64,000 nucleotides of DNA, taken from Xenopus tropicalis (lineage: Eukaryota; Chordata; Amphibia; Anura; Pipidae). Numbering within the stretch: position 1 is the stretch's first letter; each line of letters starts with the position of its first letter. The DNA lies in the NCBI RefSeq assembly GCF_000004195.4, contig NC_030683.2, positions 4,917,133-4,981,132 of the forward strand. Direction: 5' to 3'. The position numbers were made by a program, and so were the translations under genes. The notes beneath the pieces are model-generated. The model saw only the letters and a list, made by a program, of their open reading frames with translations. It made no database searches and was not told the DNA's origin. Below are positions 23,367 through 35,559 of the stretch, piece after piece.

Positions 23367-23440
23367 TGTTTGCTGTTCAGCTGCTGATAATCCATAGGAG
23401 ACTGACTCCTCCTCTCTGCCCCGCAATGTTCTATATATGT
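23367..23440 (+). promoter_or_regulatory. Core promoter of lipase gene A
   Basis: In order: TGTTTGC (23367-23373, forkhead-like), an AT-rich GATAATCC, CATAGGAG (23393-23400), a CCTCCTCTCTGCCCC stretch and TATA (CTATATATGT, 23431-23440). The same order and spacing recur at genes B and C. Transcription should start near 23461. Factor identities are inferred from motif shape only. Confidence 0.7.
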
Positions 23441-23460
23441 ACAGTGTGACTGGCACTCTG

Positions 23461-23492
23461 GGCTGCAGCTGGCACGGGCACCGCGGGCAAAG
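23461..23492 (+). other. Gene A non-coding first exon
   Basis: It runs from the expected start about 30 bases after TATA to the donor GCAAAG|GTAACT. The coding ATG lies directly after an acceptor at 23856, so a separate 5' UTR exon is required. The matching stretch is conserved at gene B (43773-43805). Confidence 0.65.
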
Positions 23493-23856
23493 GTAACTGG
23501 GCACAGATCTCTATAAAGAATTGTTTCTACAGTTTTTACATCCCTGTCACTCCCTCTATCTCCTAGTGGAGATAGCTGAGAATTTGGGGTACAAATCTGT
23601 CTTTGCGGGGTGCAAATTACAAAAAAAAGTGTATAACAGTGCAGTAATGTGAATAGTAAGTCAGTATATAAAGTGTCAGGGAAGGGGCGGTGGGATTATG
23701 TGTATAGTAAAGCAAAGTGGGTTTTGTACTAAATTACTGTTTATTCTCAGGAACTCCCTATAATATAGAAATATATATTTATAAACATATGAAATGTTTG
23801 CTGTGACATCACTGACTCTCAGATTTGAAACAAATAATTTGTTTTTCTCTTCCCAG

Positions 23857-26800
23857 ATGCATCTGACCTGGGCATTAGCCCTCTGCTTCCTCTCTGTGGT
23901 ACAAGGTAAGGTTCTGTTAGTGCCCCAGGCAGGGGCAAGTTCCTTGTACCTCTATCCCCCCAACTTGCAGCAACCAATCAGGCACAGCTTGGTAACTTAA
24001 TTACCTTTACATTACAGTAACTATAATGTACCCCCTACTATAAATGATAAGGATATTAGCAGTCCCTGAGGGGTTCTGTGCCCATATAAAGGCACAAGGC
24101 TGCAGGCTGAGTTATACAGGGAACTCTGAGTATCACTCATGTATTATAAGGGATAATGTACCCCCTACTGTAAATGATAAGGATATTAGCAGTCACTGAG
24201 GGGTTCTGTGCCCCCCATATAAAGGCACAAGGCTGCAGGCTGAGTTATACAGGGAACTCTGAGTATCACTCATGTATTATAAGGGATAATGTACCCCCTA
24301 CTGTAAATGATAAGGATATTAGCAGTCACTGAGGGGTTCTGTGCCCCCCATATAAAGGCACAAGGCTGCAGGCTGAGTTATACAGGGAACTCTGAGTATC
24401 ACTCATGTATTATAAGGGATAATGTACCCCCTACTGTAAATGATAAGGATATTAGCAGTCACTGAGGGGTTCTGTGCCCCCCATATAAAGGCACAAGGCT
24501 GCAGGCTGAGTTATACAGGGAACTCTGAGTATCACTCATGTATTATAAGGGATAATGTACCCCCTACTGTAAATGATAAGGATATTAGCAGTCACTGAGG
24601 GGTTCTGTGCCCATATAAAGGCACAAGGCTGCAGGCTGAGTTATACAGGGAACTCTGAGTATCACTCATGTATTATAAGGGATAATGTACCCCCTACTGT
24701 AAATGATAAGGATATTAGCAGTCACTGAGGGGTTCTGTGCCCCCCATATAAAGGCACAAGGCTGCAGGCTGAGTTATACAGGGAACTCTGAGTATCACTC
24801 ATGTATTATAAGGATAATGTACCCCCTACTGTAAATGATAAGGATATTAGCAGTCACTGAGGGGTTCTGTGCCCATATAAAGGCACAAGGCTGCAGGCTG
24901 AGTTATACAGGGAACTCTGAGTATCACTCATGTATTATAAGGGATAATGTACCCCCTACTGTAAATGATAAGGATATTAGCAGTCACTGAGGGGTTCTGT
25001 GCCCCCCATATAAAGGCACAAGGCTGCAGGCTGATTTATACAGGGAACTCTGAGTATCACTCATGTATTATAAGGGATAATGTACCCCCTACTGTAAATG
25101 ATAAGGATATTAGCAGTCACTGAGGGGTTCTGTGCCCATATAAAGGCACAAGGCTGCAGGCTGAGTTATACAGGGAACTCTGAGTATCACTCATGTATTA
25201 TAAGGGATAATGTACCCCCTACTGTAAATGATAAGGATATTAGCAGTCACTGAGGGGTTCTGTGCCCCCCATATAAAGGCACAAGGCTGCAGGCTGAGTT
25301 ATACAGGGAACTCTGAGTATCACTCATGTATTATAAGGGATAATGTACCCCCTACTGTAAATGATAAGGATATTAGCAGTCACTGAGGGGTTCTGTGCCC
25401 ATATAAAGGCACAAGGCTGCAGGCTGAGTTATAGGATAATGTAGCCCCTGCTGTAAGTTATAAGGATGTTAGAAATCACCAAGACAATACAAACTACACA
25501 CTGTTTGACTGCTAATACCCTTTTTAATTTAAATAGGGGATAATGTATATTATATAATTAATAAGTATGAATTTATGATATGAGGACACCATGGTCAATA
25601 CAACATGGGGGGGGGGGGCAGGTTTCACTCCCTGCACTGCTGCTTCTTCCACTTTGTAAATACAAGCAGCTTTCCCCCCAGTTTCTATCTGCAACAACTC
25701 CCAGCATCTTCTCTCTCTCGTCTCCATCCTTCCAACCATCCTCATCAACTGATTCCCCACAATTCCCACATTGACAGGGAACCCCCTGGTCTCACAGCAG
25801 CCCCTGTTCTGCTTCTATGTAGGTTTCTCAATAAGGCTGTGCTGCAGGGGCAGTGATGGGGAGGGGCATAAACATGGGCACACTGTCTGTTATTGGCTAA
25901 AAGTCCCTGTCTAGGCTCCTCCTACAATTGACTGGGGCCCCTATTGCAGTTTATAAGGCTTTCCCTTACATGTGAGTTTGAATGGGGTCTGATTTCCTCC
26001 ACCATATTTATTGGCTGAAACCCAAATGACGGTTCCTTTCATGCCCCCCAGGAGCGCAGGTTTGCTACGACCGAATCGGGTGCTTCGCTGATACCAGCCC
26101 ATACGCCGGCACGGTGCAAAGGCCAATCACCAAGTTACCATGGGCTCCGGAGAAGATTAACACCCGTTTCCTGCTGTACACCCGGTCCAACCAGAACAGC
26201 TTCCAGGTAACTGGGGTGCAGGGCTGTTTATGGTACCAGTAAGCCCAATGCCAAGATATTGGTGACAGTTCTGTATAGGTGTATATATATATATATAATA
26301 TACAGTTGGGTCATTTCCCTATGGGACTAAAGTGTAAATTATATCCTTATAAACGGTGCTTAGTGATGTCATCAGTTATAATCGGAGCTTAGTGATGTCA
26401 TTTCTGTCACATGACTCACTTGTAACTTGTATATTATAATAAATAAAGTTCCCCCTGTTGTAAAATATGAGAATATTAGAAGTTACCCCAGGAGTTCCAT
26501 GACCTCTGCCTTTGGCCTTGTGTTTTTATATGATCATGGAACTCCTCTGTGACTTATAATATCCTTATATGTTACAATAGGGGGTACTTTATTCACTATA
26601 TATTATAAGGAACTCCTCGGGGACTTATAATATCCCTATATGTTACAATAGGGGGTACTTTATTCACTATATATTATAAGGAACTCCTCTGTGACTTATA
26701 ATATCCCTATATGTTACAATAGGGGGTACTTTACTCACTATATATTATAAGGAACTCCTCTGGGACTTATAATATCCTTATATGTTACAATAGGGGGTAC

Positions 26801-29800
26801 TTTATTCACTATATATTATAAGGAACTCCTCTGGGACTTATAATATCCCTATATGTTACAATAGGGGGTACTTTACTCACTATATATTATAAGGAACTCC
26901 TCTGTGACTTATAATATCCTTATATGTTACAATAGGGGGCACTTTATTCACTATATATTATAAGGAACTCCTCGGGGGCTTATTATCCCTATATGTTACA
27001 ATAGGGGGCACTTTATTCACTATATATTATAAGGAACCCCTCGGGGGCTTATAATATCCCTATATGTTACAATAGGGGGCACTTTATTCACTATATATTA
27101 TAAGGAACTCCTCGTGACTTATACTATCCTTATATTTTACAATAGGGGGCACATTATTCACTAAATAAACAAGATGAAATATTAGTTTTGGGAAATCTGT
27201 GAATTGAATCCCATGTCTCTCTCATTAAACCATCTGTCCCTTCAGACAATCAGCGCCATAACCCCCTCTTCTATCTCATCATCGAACTTCCGCACCAGCA
27301 GGAAAACCCGATTCGTTATTCATGGGTTTACGGACAGCGGGACTTCATCGTGGCTCACAGACATATGCAAGGTAGGGGGGTCCTGTTTGTGTTATTGAAG
27401 GGTTTATGTCATAAAAGGCACTGCCCAGGAGCAGTAACCCATAGCAACCAATCAGCAGGTTTCATTTACTGGTCACCTGTTTAAATGCAAACATCTCATT
27501 GGTTGCTATGGGGGATAGAGCTTATATAAAATCCCATTTGGCTCCAAGTTGAAGTTGCCCCAGGGGCTTGGCACAGGATTGGTGGGTTTGTGGGCAGAAG
27601 TGAAATTATTCAGCCAATCAATAGCCGCCTCTCTTTATTCACAGAAACTCTTCGTAATAGAAGACGTGAACTGTATCGCTGTCGACTGGAGCGGTGGCTC
27701 CCGCACCCTGTACTCCCAAGCCTCCAATAACGTGCGGGTGGTGGGGGCAGAAGTGGCCTATTTTGTAAAGATCCTTCAGGTACATGTCAGGATTGGGGAT
27801 ATTATGCCCCTTAGTGGGGCAATTCCTAGTGAGTTGTTGTGCAACTAGGCCCCTCCCCTAATGAGGCTCTTTTATTACCAGAGTAACTTTGCCTATTCCC
27901 CGGCCAATGTGCATCTGATCGGGCACAGTTTGGGCGCTCACGCGGCCGGAGAGGCAGGGAAGAGACAGAAAGGCATCGCTAGGATCTCCGGTGAGTAGGG
28001 GGATCTCTAGACTGAAGGAAAAGTCCTTCCCTTTCTCCCTTTGCCTCCCTATAAACTGCATTAAATTTGGTGGCCATCTTGACTCAACTGAGGTCACTGG
28101 CCTGGCCACCTCCTCTCATTAATAATCCAATCTAGAATCTGTTCCTGATGGTCATTCTTGAGGGATTAAAAAATACCCTCATCTTGGTAACTCGGTCAAC
28201 CATGTGTTGTATCATCCCCCTGATTACAGTGTAACACTGAGCAGCAGTGACCAAAGTGGCCAAACAAAAATGTTGAAGTAATAACACAAATGGAGTCTTC
28301 ACTGAGGAGCAGCTGGAGGTCAGGAGGGTCTGGGATCTTCAGTTGGATAAATCCATTTAGAGCTGAAGGAAAATTGTTATCCAACAGTAGGTAACTAAGG
28401 CTCCTATGATTCTGACCATGGCAGGTGGAAGCAGCCAATTTTTAATGTGGGTGGAGCTTAATGGCACCAGTGGTATCACCAGTAGAAGTGTCAGTCCAGT
28501 AGTGGTTCTTCTGATTTGGTTATAAACAAAAAGCAAAATCGACCATGTCCAATCATACCACTCACTGAGGACCCAGGGCAAGTGCCCACTCACTGAGGAC
28601 CCAGGGCAAGTGCCCACTCACTGAGGACCCAGGGCAAGTGCTCACTCACTGAGAATCCAGGGCAAGTGTCCACTCACTGAGAATCCAGGGCAAGTGTCCA
28701 CTCACTGAGAACCCAGGGCAAGTGCTCACTCACTGAGAATCCAGGGCAAGTGTCCACTCACTGAGGACCCAGGGCAAGTGCCCACTTACTGAGGACCCAG
28801 GGCAAGTGCCCACTCACTGCCCCTATCTTTTGATCCCCTGTGTGTACCCCAGGCCTGGACCCAGCCGAGCCTTACTTCCAGAACACCCCCGCAGAAGTCC
28901 GGCTGGATACCTCCGACGCGGCTCTGGTCGATGTCATTCACACTGATGCCGGCCCTTTGGTCCCAAGCCTTGGTGAGTCCATTTCTTAGTACATAACCCC
29001 CTACCCCCCATGCAGAGGGGCCCCTGAGCGCTTCCTAAGTACCCAACACTAAGGAGCAACTTCCTAATACTGGGGTGTAAGCGCCTATAGTAATGATTCT
29101 CTCCCACTGGGTACCAATCAGCCAATCAGACAACTGCCCTGGCTAAATCCCCCCAATCAGAGCAGGAGGGCCGTCACACCAACCCCCCGGAACTGCAACT
29201 GAATGTGGGGTTAAACGTTCCTCTGTATAAAGTGACGTTTGTCCTCTATTCGTTTCAGGGTTTGGAATGAGCCAAGTGATTGGCCACCTGGATTTCTTCC
29301 CTAACGGAGGGGTTCACATGCCAGGGTGCCCCCAGAATATTGAGATCCCAAACGTCAATGTGGAAGATATCTGGAACGGTAAATATATTTCTCACAATCA
29401 CTGGAACACAGAATCTGCCCTTCCTGGGCCCTGGGACTGGCGTACGGGGCAGGTTGGCACCTAACTAACCCATTGGCCAAATTCCTATGGCTAAAAATAC
29501 CCTGCCCCCCCACACACACTGCCAGTCCCAATACCCACACTCCAGCCAACTCACCAACACCACTCTCAGCCCACACTTCTCTATCCGAGCAGAGATACAA
29601 AATGGCTCAGACAAACATTATTACATGTGACCCCCTCACCCCCCAACTCAAGGATGAAGGAGATAGCAAAGTTGAAGAAGAAGCAGATGGGACACAAGAC
29701 GGCTTCTCTATGACTTGTGAGGCTTCTCTATGACTTGTGAGGCTTCTCTATGACTTGTGAGGCTTCTCTATGACTTGTGAGGCTTCTCTATGACTTGTGA

Positions 29801-32065
29801 GGCTTCTCTATGACTTGTGAGACTTCTCTATGACTTGTGAGGCTTCTCTATGACTTGTGAGGTTTCTGCATGACTTGTGAGGCTTCTCTTTGACTTGTGA
29901 GGCTTCTCTATGACTTGTGAGGTTTCTCTATGACTTGTGAGGCTTCTCTATGACTTGTGAGGCTTCTCTATGACTTGTGAGGCTTCTCTTTGACTTGTGA
30001 GGTTTCTCTATGACTTGTGAGGCTTCTCTATGACTTGTGAGGCTTCTCTATGACTTGTGAGGCTTCTCTATGACTTGTGAGGCTTCTCTATGACTTGTTG
30101 AGGCTTCTCTATGACTTGTGAGGTTCTTGACTGGGCTTCTCTATGACTTGTGAGGTTTCTCTATGACTTGTGAGGCTTCTCTATGACTTGTGAGGCTTCT
30201 CTATGACTTGTGAGGCTTCTCTATGACTTGTGAGGCTTCTCTATGACTTGTGAGGCTTCTCTATGACTTGTGAGGCTTCTCTATGACTTGTGAGGTTTCT
30301 CTATGACTTGTGAGGCTTCTCTATGACTTGTGAGGCTTCTCTATGACTTGTGAGGCTTCTCTATGACTTGTGAGGCTTCTCTATGACTTGTGAGGCTTCT
30401 CTATGACTTGTGAGGCTTCTCTATGACTTGTGAGGCTTCTCTATGACTTGTGAGGCTTCTCTTGACTTGTGAGGTTTCTCTATGACTTGTGAGGCTTCTC
30501 TTTGACTTGTGAGGTTTCTCTATGACTTGTGAGGCTTCTCTATGACTTGTGAGGTTTCTCTATGACTTGTGAGGCTTCTCTATGACTTGTGAGGTTTCTC
30601 TATGACTTGTGAGGCTTCTCTTTGACTTGTGACGTTTCTCTATGACTTGTGAGGCTTCTCTATGACTTGTGAGGCTTCTCTATGACTTGTGAGGTTTCTC
30701 TATGACTTGTGAGGCTTCTCTTTGACTTGTGAGGTTTCTCTATGACTTGTGAGGCTTCTCTTGACTTGTGAGGTTTCTCTATGACTTGTGAGGCTTCTCT
30801 TTGACTTGTGAGGTTTCTCTATGACTTGTGAGGCTTCTCTATGAAAAGGGCAAAACCAATAGACAAGGAATTGGATATAAAAATAAGGAAAAACTGGAGG
30901 GTAGAAGATATTTTTTTTGCATTTCAAGCAGAGCTGGGGGTAATAATATACAGTATATCTGTTAATATAATAATAATCTATATAATAAGACAGGCTCTCA
31001 CTATGGCAGCTTCCCATGTAACTCACCTTTGTTTCTGTCCCTACAGGGGTTGTTAACTTTGTTACCTGTAACCACATGCGCGCTATCAAGTACTACACAG
31101 ACAGTATCGGCAACTCGGGCACATTCGCCAGCTACCCCTGCGCCAACTGGGACACCTATCAGAGGGTAAGTGTCCCCTTAACTCGTAGCAAAGGGGCTAA
31201 ACGTTCAATTCTCCAGCTCTTAGAAACTACCGGCATCCTACACCAAGGGGGAGGCACTAGTACACTAGGTACTAGTGATATCCAGGCTCGGACCCCTGGT
31301 GGGACCCACCGGCCCAGACCTGATTCTCACAGATACCCCCCTGAGCTCAGATACGGCAAATGAGGCAAGTTGGGTTAAAGACTGAACTGCCCGAGTCTGC
31401 ATTAAAGGGGTTGTCCACCTTTGAGTTAAGTATGATGTAAAGAGTAATATTCTGAGACAATTTGCAATTGGTCTTCATTTTTTATTATTTGTAGTTTTTT
31501 AGTTACTTTGCTTTTTGTTTAGCAGCTCTACAGTTTGGAGTTTCAGCAGCCATCTAGGGTTGCTAGGGTCCAAATTACCTTAACAACCAGGGAGCGGTTT
31601 GAATGAGAGACTGATATATGAATAGGAGAGGGTCTAAGTTGAAAAGTAAGGCATAAAAAGTAACAATAACAATAAAACTGGAGCCTCACAGAGCAATAGG
31701 GTTTGGCTGCCGGGGTCAGTGACCCCCATTTGAAAGCTGGAAAGAGTCAGAAGAAGAAGGCAAATAATGATAAAACTATAAATAATTAATAATGAAGACC
31801 AATTGAAAAGTTGCTTAGAAATGGCCTTGGACTAATAGTTAACTTAAAGTTGAACTTCCCCTTTAATGAAAAACAAAAGTAAAATGAAAAATCCTATAAA
31901 GTTTCTGCTTATTATTATTATTATTATTGATTATTTCAATGTCTTTTCCCGTAGGGGAGCTGCAAATCCTGCCCCAGTGCCGGATGCCCCAAGATGGGTC
32001 ACTACGCAGACACTTACCGGGGCGTCACCTCCTCCAGCCAAGTCTTTTATCTCAGCACCCCTTAA
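23857..32065 (+). CDS. Pancreatic-lipase-family gene A, secreted, lacking the PLAT domain
   Basis: Nine coding exons: 23857-23905, 26052-26206, 27246-27371, 27645-27779, 27882-27990, 28853-28972, 29259-29378, 31047-31165, 31955-32065, all with GT/AG borders and compatible phases; 347 residues. Signal peptide [17 protein letters not shown], then the mature start [11 protein letters not shown]. Catalytic Ser in GHSLG, Asp in GLDPAEP, His in TCNHMRA; the lid between two Cys has 23 residues, the classical length. GLDPAEP keeps the Ala and Pro that PNLIPRP1 has lost, so an active enzyme is expected. The N-domain disulfide cysteines of pancreatic lipase are all present. The protein stops at FYLSTP, the edge of the catalytic domain, so the colipase-binding PLAT domain is missing. 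Predicted to hydrolyse lipid esters extracellularly; substrate unknown. The paralogue (PNLIP versus PNLIPRP) is not decided. Confidence 0.93.
24005..25440. repeat. Tandem array of 129-133 bp in gene A intron 1
   Basis: About eleven units, each with GTACCCCCTACTGTAAATGA, GTCACTGAGGGGTTCTGTGC and GAGTATCACTCATGTATTAT. Length varies by a CCCC insert before ATATAAAGGC. The same array is in the equivalent intron of gene C (50012-50730) but not in gene B. Confidence 0.95.
26290..27165. repeat. MITE-like sequence with a 71-bp tandem expansion in gene A intron 2
   Basis: Starts with a TA run and CAGTTGGGTCATTTCCCTAT, shared with 58590-58880. From about 26530, units of 70-71 bp (TTTATTCACTATATATTATA, then CTTATAATATCC and ACAATAGGGGG) repeat about nine times. 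The gene B intron lacks it, so it expanded after, or was lost since, the duplication. Confidence 0.85.
28553..28820. repeat. 28-bp minisatellite in gene A intron 5
   Basis: About nine copies of CACTCACTGAGGACCCAGGG plus CAAGTGCC, ending about 30 bp before exon 6. Not seen in gene B. Confidence 0.9.
29700..30842. repeat. 20-bp minisatellite in gene A intron 7, about 57 copies
   Basis: The unit is TTCTCTATGACTTGTGAGGC with C/T and A/T variants. It occupies most of the intron between exons 7 and 8. The unit contains TTGTGAG, which looks like a splice donor core. Absent from gene B. Confidence 0.95.
31402..31866. mobile_element. T2-type MITE in gene A intron 8
   Basis: Starts TTAAAGGGGTTGTCCACCTT and ends with the inverted CTTCCCCTTTAA, giving a TTAA target site. 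The interior has CAGCAGCTCTACAGTTTGGA and GGGGTCAGTGACCCCCATTT. This matches the abundant Xenopus T2 family; no coding capacity. Confidence 0.85.
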
Positions 32066-32170
32066 TCCAACTCAGCACCCCTTAATCCAACTCAGCACCC
32101 CTTAATCCAACTCAGCACCCCTTAATCCAACTCAGCACCCCTTAATCCAACTCAGTACCCCTTAATCCAA
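32051..32170 (+). repeat. 20-bp tandem repeat carrying the gene A stop codon
   Basis: Six copies of CTCAGCACCCCTTAATCCAA (the last with one change). The first copy is the end of the coding region: CTC AGC ACC CCT TAA. Gene B has three copies (37451-37510 region) and gene C two of a variant. Confidence 0.95.
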
Positions 32171-32208
32171 CTTGGCGCCCCAACAGCCAATCGAAAACCT
32201 CGTCTCCA

Positions 32209-32214
32209 ATTAAA
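32209..32214 (+). promoter_or_regulatory. Gene A poly(A) signal ATTAAA
   Basis: ATTAAA lies about 145 bases after the stop, in the context CTCCAATTAAAGCTT, which is conserved at gene B. It supports a genuine transcript end here. Confidence 0.65.
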
Positions 32215-32279
32215 GCTTTAGTGCTCAACTGTCTCCTGTAACTCTCTGTACTTACGGCACCTCGGCAGCGAATCAGAAT

Positions 32280-33215
32280 AGAGTATTCCCCAGAATTCAC
32301 TGGGTCACAATATAACCTGAGCTTAGGGACTGACGCACAATATACTGTATATATAGAATATAATTGGCACAATATAACCTGAGCTTAGGGACTGAGGCAC
32401 AATATACTGTATATATAGAATATAAATGTCACTTACCTGAGCTTTGGGACTGACGCACAATATACTGTATATATAAAATATAATTGGCACAATATAACCT
32501 GAGTTTAGGGACCGACGCACAATATACTGTGTATATAGAATATAATTGGCACAATATAACCTGAGCTTAGGGACCGACGCACAATATACTGTGTATATAG
32601 AATATAAAATGTCACCTACCTGAGCTTAGGGACCGACGAACAATATACTGTATATATATATAGAATATAAATGTCACTTACCTGAGCTTAGGGACTGACG
32701 CACAATATACTGTATATATAAAATATAATTGGCACAATCTAACCTGAGCTTAGGGACCGACGCACAATATACTGTGTATATAGAATATAAAATGTCACCT
32801 ACCTGAGCTTAGGGACCGACGAACAATATACTGTATATATATATAGAATATAAATGTCACTTACCTGAGCTTAGGGACTGACGCACAATATACTGGATAT
32901 ATAGAATATAATTGGCACAATATAACCTGACTTTAGGGACCGACGCACAATATACTGTGTATATAGAATATAATTGGCACAATAAAACCTGAGTTTAGGG
33001 ACCGACAAACATTATACTGTATATATAGAATATAATTGTCACCTACCTGAGCTTAGGGGCCGACGAACAATATACTGTATATATATATATAGAATATAAA
33101 TGTCACCTACCTGAGCTTAGGGGCCGACGCACAATATACTGTATATATAGAATATAAATGTCACTTACCTGAGCTTAGGGACCGGCACACAATATACTGT
33201 ATATATAGAATATAA
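32280..33215. repeat. Tandem array of about 60 bp in the A/B spacer
   Basis: Units contain AATATACTGTATATATAGAA, then GGCACAATATAACCTGAGCT or a CACTTACCTGAGCTTAGGG variant. About fifteen copies with modest divergence. It begins just after the homology between the gene A and gene B arms ends. Confidence 0.9.
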
Positions 33216-34689
33216 GCATATAATCCCTAGTATTAGTACATGACCTCATTTTCTGCTTGATAATTTGCGACGACCCCTAAGCTCAGCTTTATTCTCAGCT
33301 GCCCGGAGCCGACTGAGCATGTGCAGTGTCACTGACACATCTAACAGAATCAGATGGAGAGCTCCTGTGACAACTTTAAAGGCCCAAATCATTACTACTA
33401 TAGAGACGCTGAACCTTTAGGCTGGAGCAATGAGTTCATTATATAAAATATGGAGTTTCTAGCTATATTCATCTTAGAGTTTAGTTCTCCTTAGGGTGAT
33501 ATTAATCCTAATTCTCCAATTAAAAAATTCTCGGGACCCTGTGTGCCTGGTTCCTGGCTGTAAGTGGGTGCAAACATGGGTGATAAGGCCAGTAATATCC
33601 TAGCAATTTTGCTATTGGTCTTCATTATTTATCTTGTGTAGTTGTATAATTATTTGCCTTCAACTTCTACATCTTTGCAGCTTTCAAATGGGGGTCACTG
33701 ACCCCGGCAGCCAAACCCTATTGCTCTGTGAGGCTCCAGTTTTATTGTTATTTTGTAATACAAATGTCTCTTATTCATATACTGGCCTCTCATTCAAACC
33801 GGTTGTTAAGGTACTTTGGACCCTAGCAACCAGATAACTGCTGAAATGACAAACTGGAAATCTGCTGATCAAAAACTGCAATAATTAAACAAATAACTAC
33901 AAATAATAAAAATTGAAGATATACGTATACTCTACAGTATACGTAACGTAATACAAGAATCAGAGCTCCCCTCAACATAGAGTGTATTTCCCTATCATCA
34001 GGATATTGGGGTTCTATGTAAATCTGCTTATTAGCCATAATGGATAAAAGTCGGCACAGTTTGGGCACAATCAGTGGCATCACAAGTCTCTTATATTGGG
34101 GCCCAAGAAAAATAATTGCAGCCCCCCTGGGTAATTGTAACAGGACTGGCACAGACAGGTTACAGGAAAGTGGGGTCCCTAGAAGGTCTGGGCCCCCCCC
34201 CAGGCTCCCCCCAACAAAAACAAAGAGGCCCTATTTAGACTATAGTGCAGTGAGCAAAGAGCTGTTTAATGGGGCAAATTGGCATAATTTTCCCACAATG
34301 CAGCAGTATTTTTTTCCCAGAATGCACTGTTGCCTCCACCAGGAATTCCATATGTGCAGGGACTGATTGGACGCAATGTACCCGTGTATGTTTGGGAATA
34401 GGGGGCCTGTATTCTCAGAGTAACAAACGGCACTGGGTGCCTTTGGGCAATAAAAGGGCGACGGGGGTTATTTATAAACACTGGGCAAATTTGCACCTAG
34501 GCAGCAACCAATCAGAAGCTTGATTTCATTGTTCCACCTTGAGCTGGCTGGAGAAATCTAATGACAGATTGGTTGCTATGGGTTACTGCCCAGGTGCAGG
34601 TTTGCCCGCTGTTTATAAATGAGCCCCAGTGTGTTGTCTTGGTACCCCCAGAACAGAGTAAGGGCCCCAGCTTGGTATCTGGTTCTGTC
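33216..34689. other. A/B spacer without gene; MITE fragments
   Basis: 33216-33590 is unassigned. 33590-33920 is a truncated T2-type MITE (GGGGTCACTGACCCCGGCAG). 34465-34630 is another short MITE with ends TTTATAAACACTGGGCAAAT and inverted GTTTATAAATGAGCCCCAG, also found at about 57815-57975. No coding exon recognised. Confidence 0.6.
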
Positions 34690-35138
34690 TTAAAGGGATG
34701 GTTCACCATTAACGTAACATTTAGTACATTATTGAATAGCCAGCTTTTCAATTGGTCTTCATTATTTACTTTATAGTTTTTGAATTATTTCCCTTCTTCT
34801 GACTCTTTGCAGCTTTCAAATGGGGGTCACTGACCCCGGCAGCCAAACCCTATTGCTCTGTGAGGCTCCAGTTTTATTGTTACTTTTTATAACTTCTTCT
34901 TCTCCTTTTGGACCTCCTCTATTTCTTTTTCTTTCTCTCATCCAAACTGCTGCCTGGTTGCTAAGGTAATTTGGACCTTAGCAACTAAATAGCTGGTGAA
35001 AGTCCGAAATGGAGAGCTGCTGAGCAAAAATGTAAATAACTAAACAACTACAAATAATAAAAAATGAAGACCAATTGCACATTGTCTAAGAATAACACTT
35101 TCTACATGACACTAAAGGTTAATTTGAAGGTGAAACAT
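34690..35138. mobile_element. T2-type MITE in the A/B spacer
   Basis: Starts TTAAAGGGATGGTTCACC and contains GGGGTCACTGACCCCGGCAG and the AGCAGCTCTCC-type interior in inverse order. The right end is slightly degraded (AATTTGAAGGTGAAAC). Confidence 0.8.
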
Positions 35139-35199
35139 ACATCCCCCTGGGTGCCCCCCAGCCACTGTGAATAGCAGCACATTTTACCCACATATTTAT

Positions 35200-35380
35200 G
35201 CCTGTACATAAGCCCTCCTCTTAGATTGTAAGCTCTGAGGGTCAGGGACTTTCTTCCTCTTAACCTACTTATATTTCATATTTGTATTTATTGCAGTGTT
35301 TGTCCCCCTGTAAATTCTATTAGTGTTTTCTTAACACTGGCAGTGCTGAGTACATAGCAGGACTATAGAAATACAGATAT
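35200..35380. mobile_element. Fragment of a SINE/LINE-3'-end-like repeat
   Basis: CTTAGATTGTAAGCTCTGAG then GGTCAGGGAC and GTACATAGCAGGACTATAGA are typical of a widespread amphibian retroposon tail. A related copy is at 43310-43525. Orientation + by similarity between the two copies. Confidence 0.5.
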
Positions 35381-35559
35381 GTACATACAGGGGACATGGG
35401 GGATGTTTCAGCCTCCCCTCATCAATACTGTGTTTTACCTGCCCAGAGTCACTATATTTATATCCCAGTAACCTTGGGCTTCTAAGAATCTCGAAAATAA
35501 ACTGTATTGGAAAACTCTGTGTTTGGGCAGTTAGTGATAGCCCCGTGTGTGCAGTTTAT

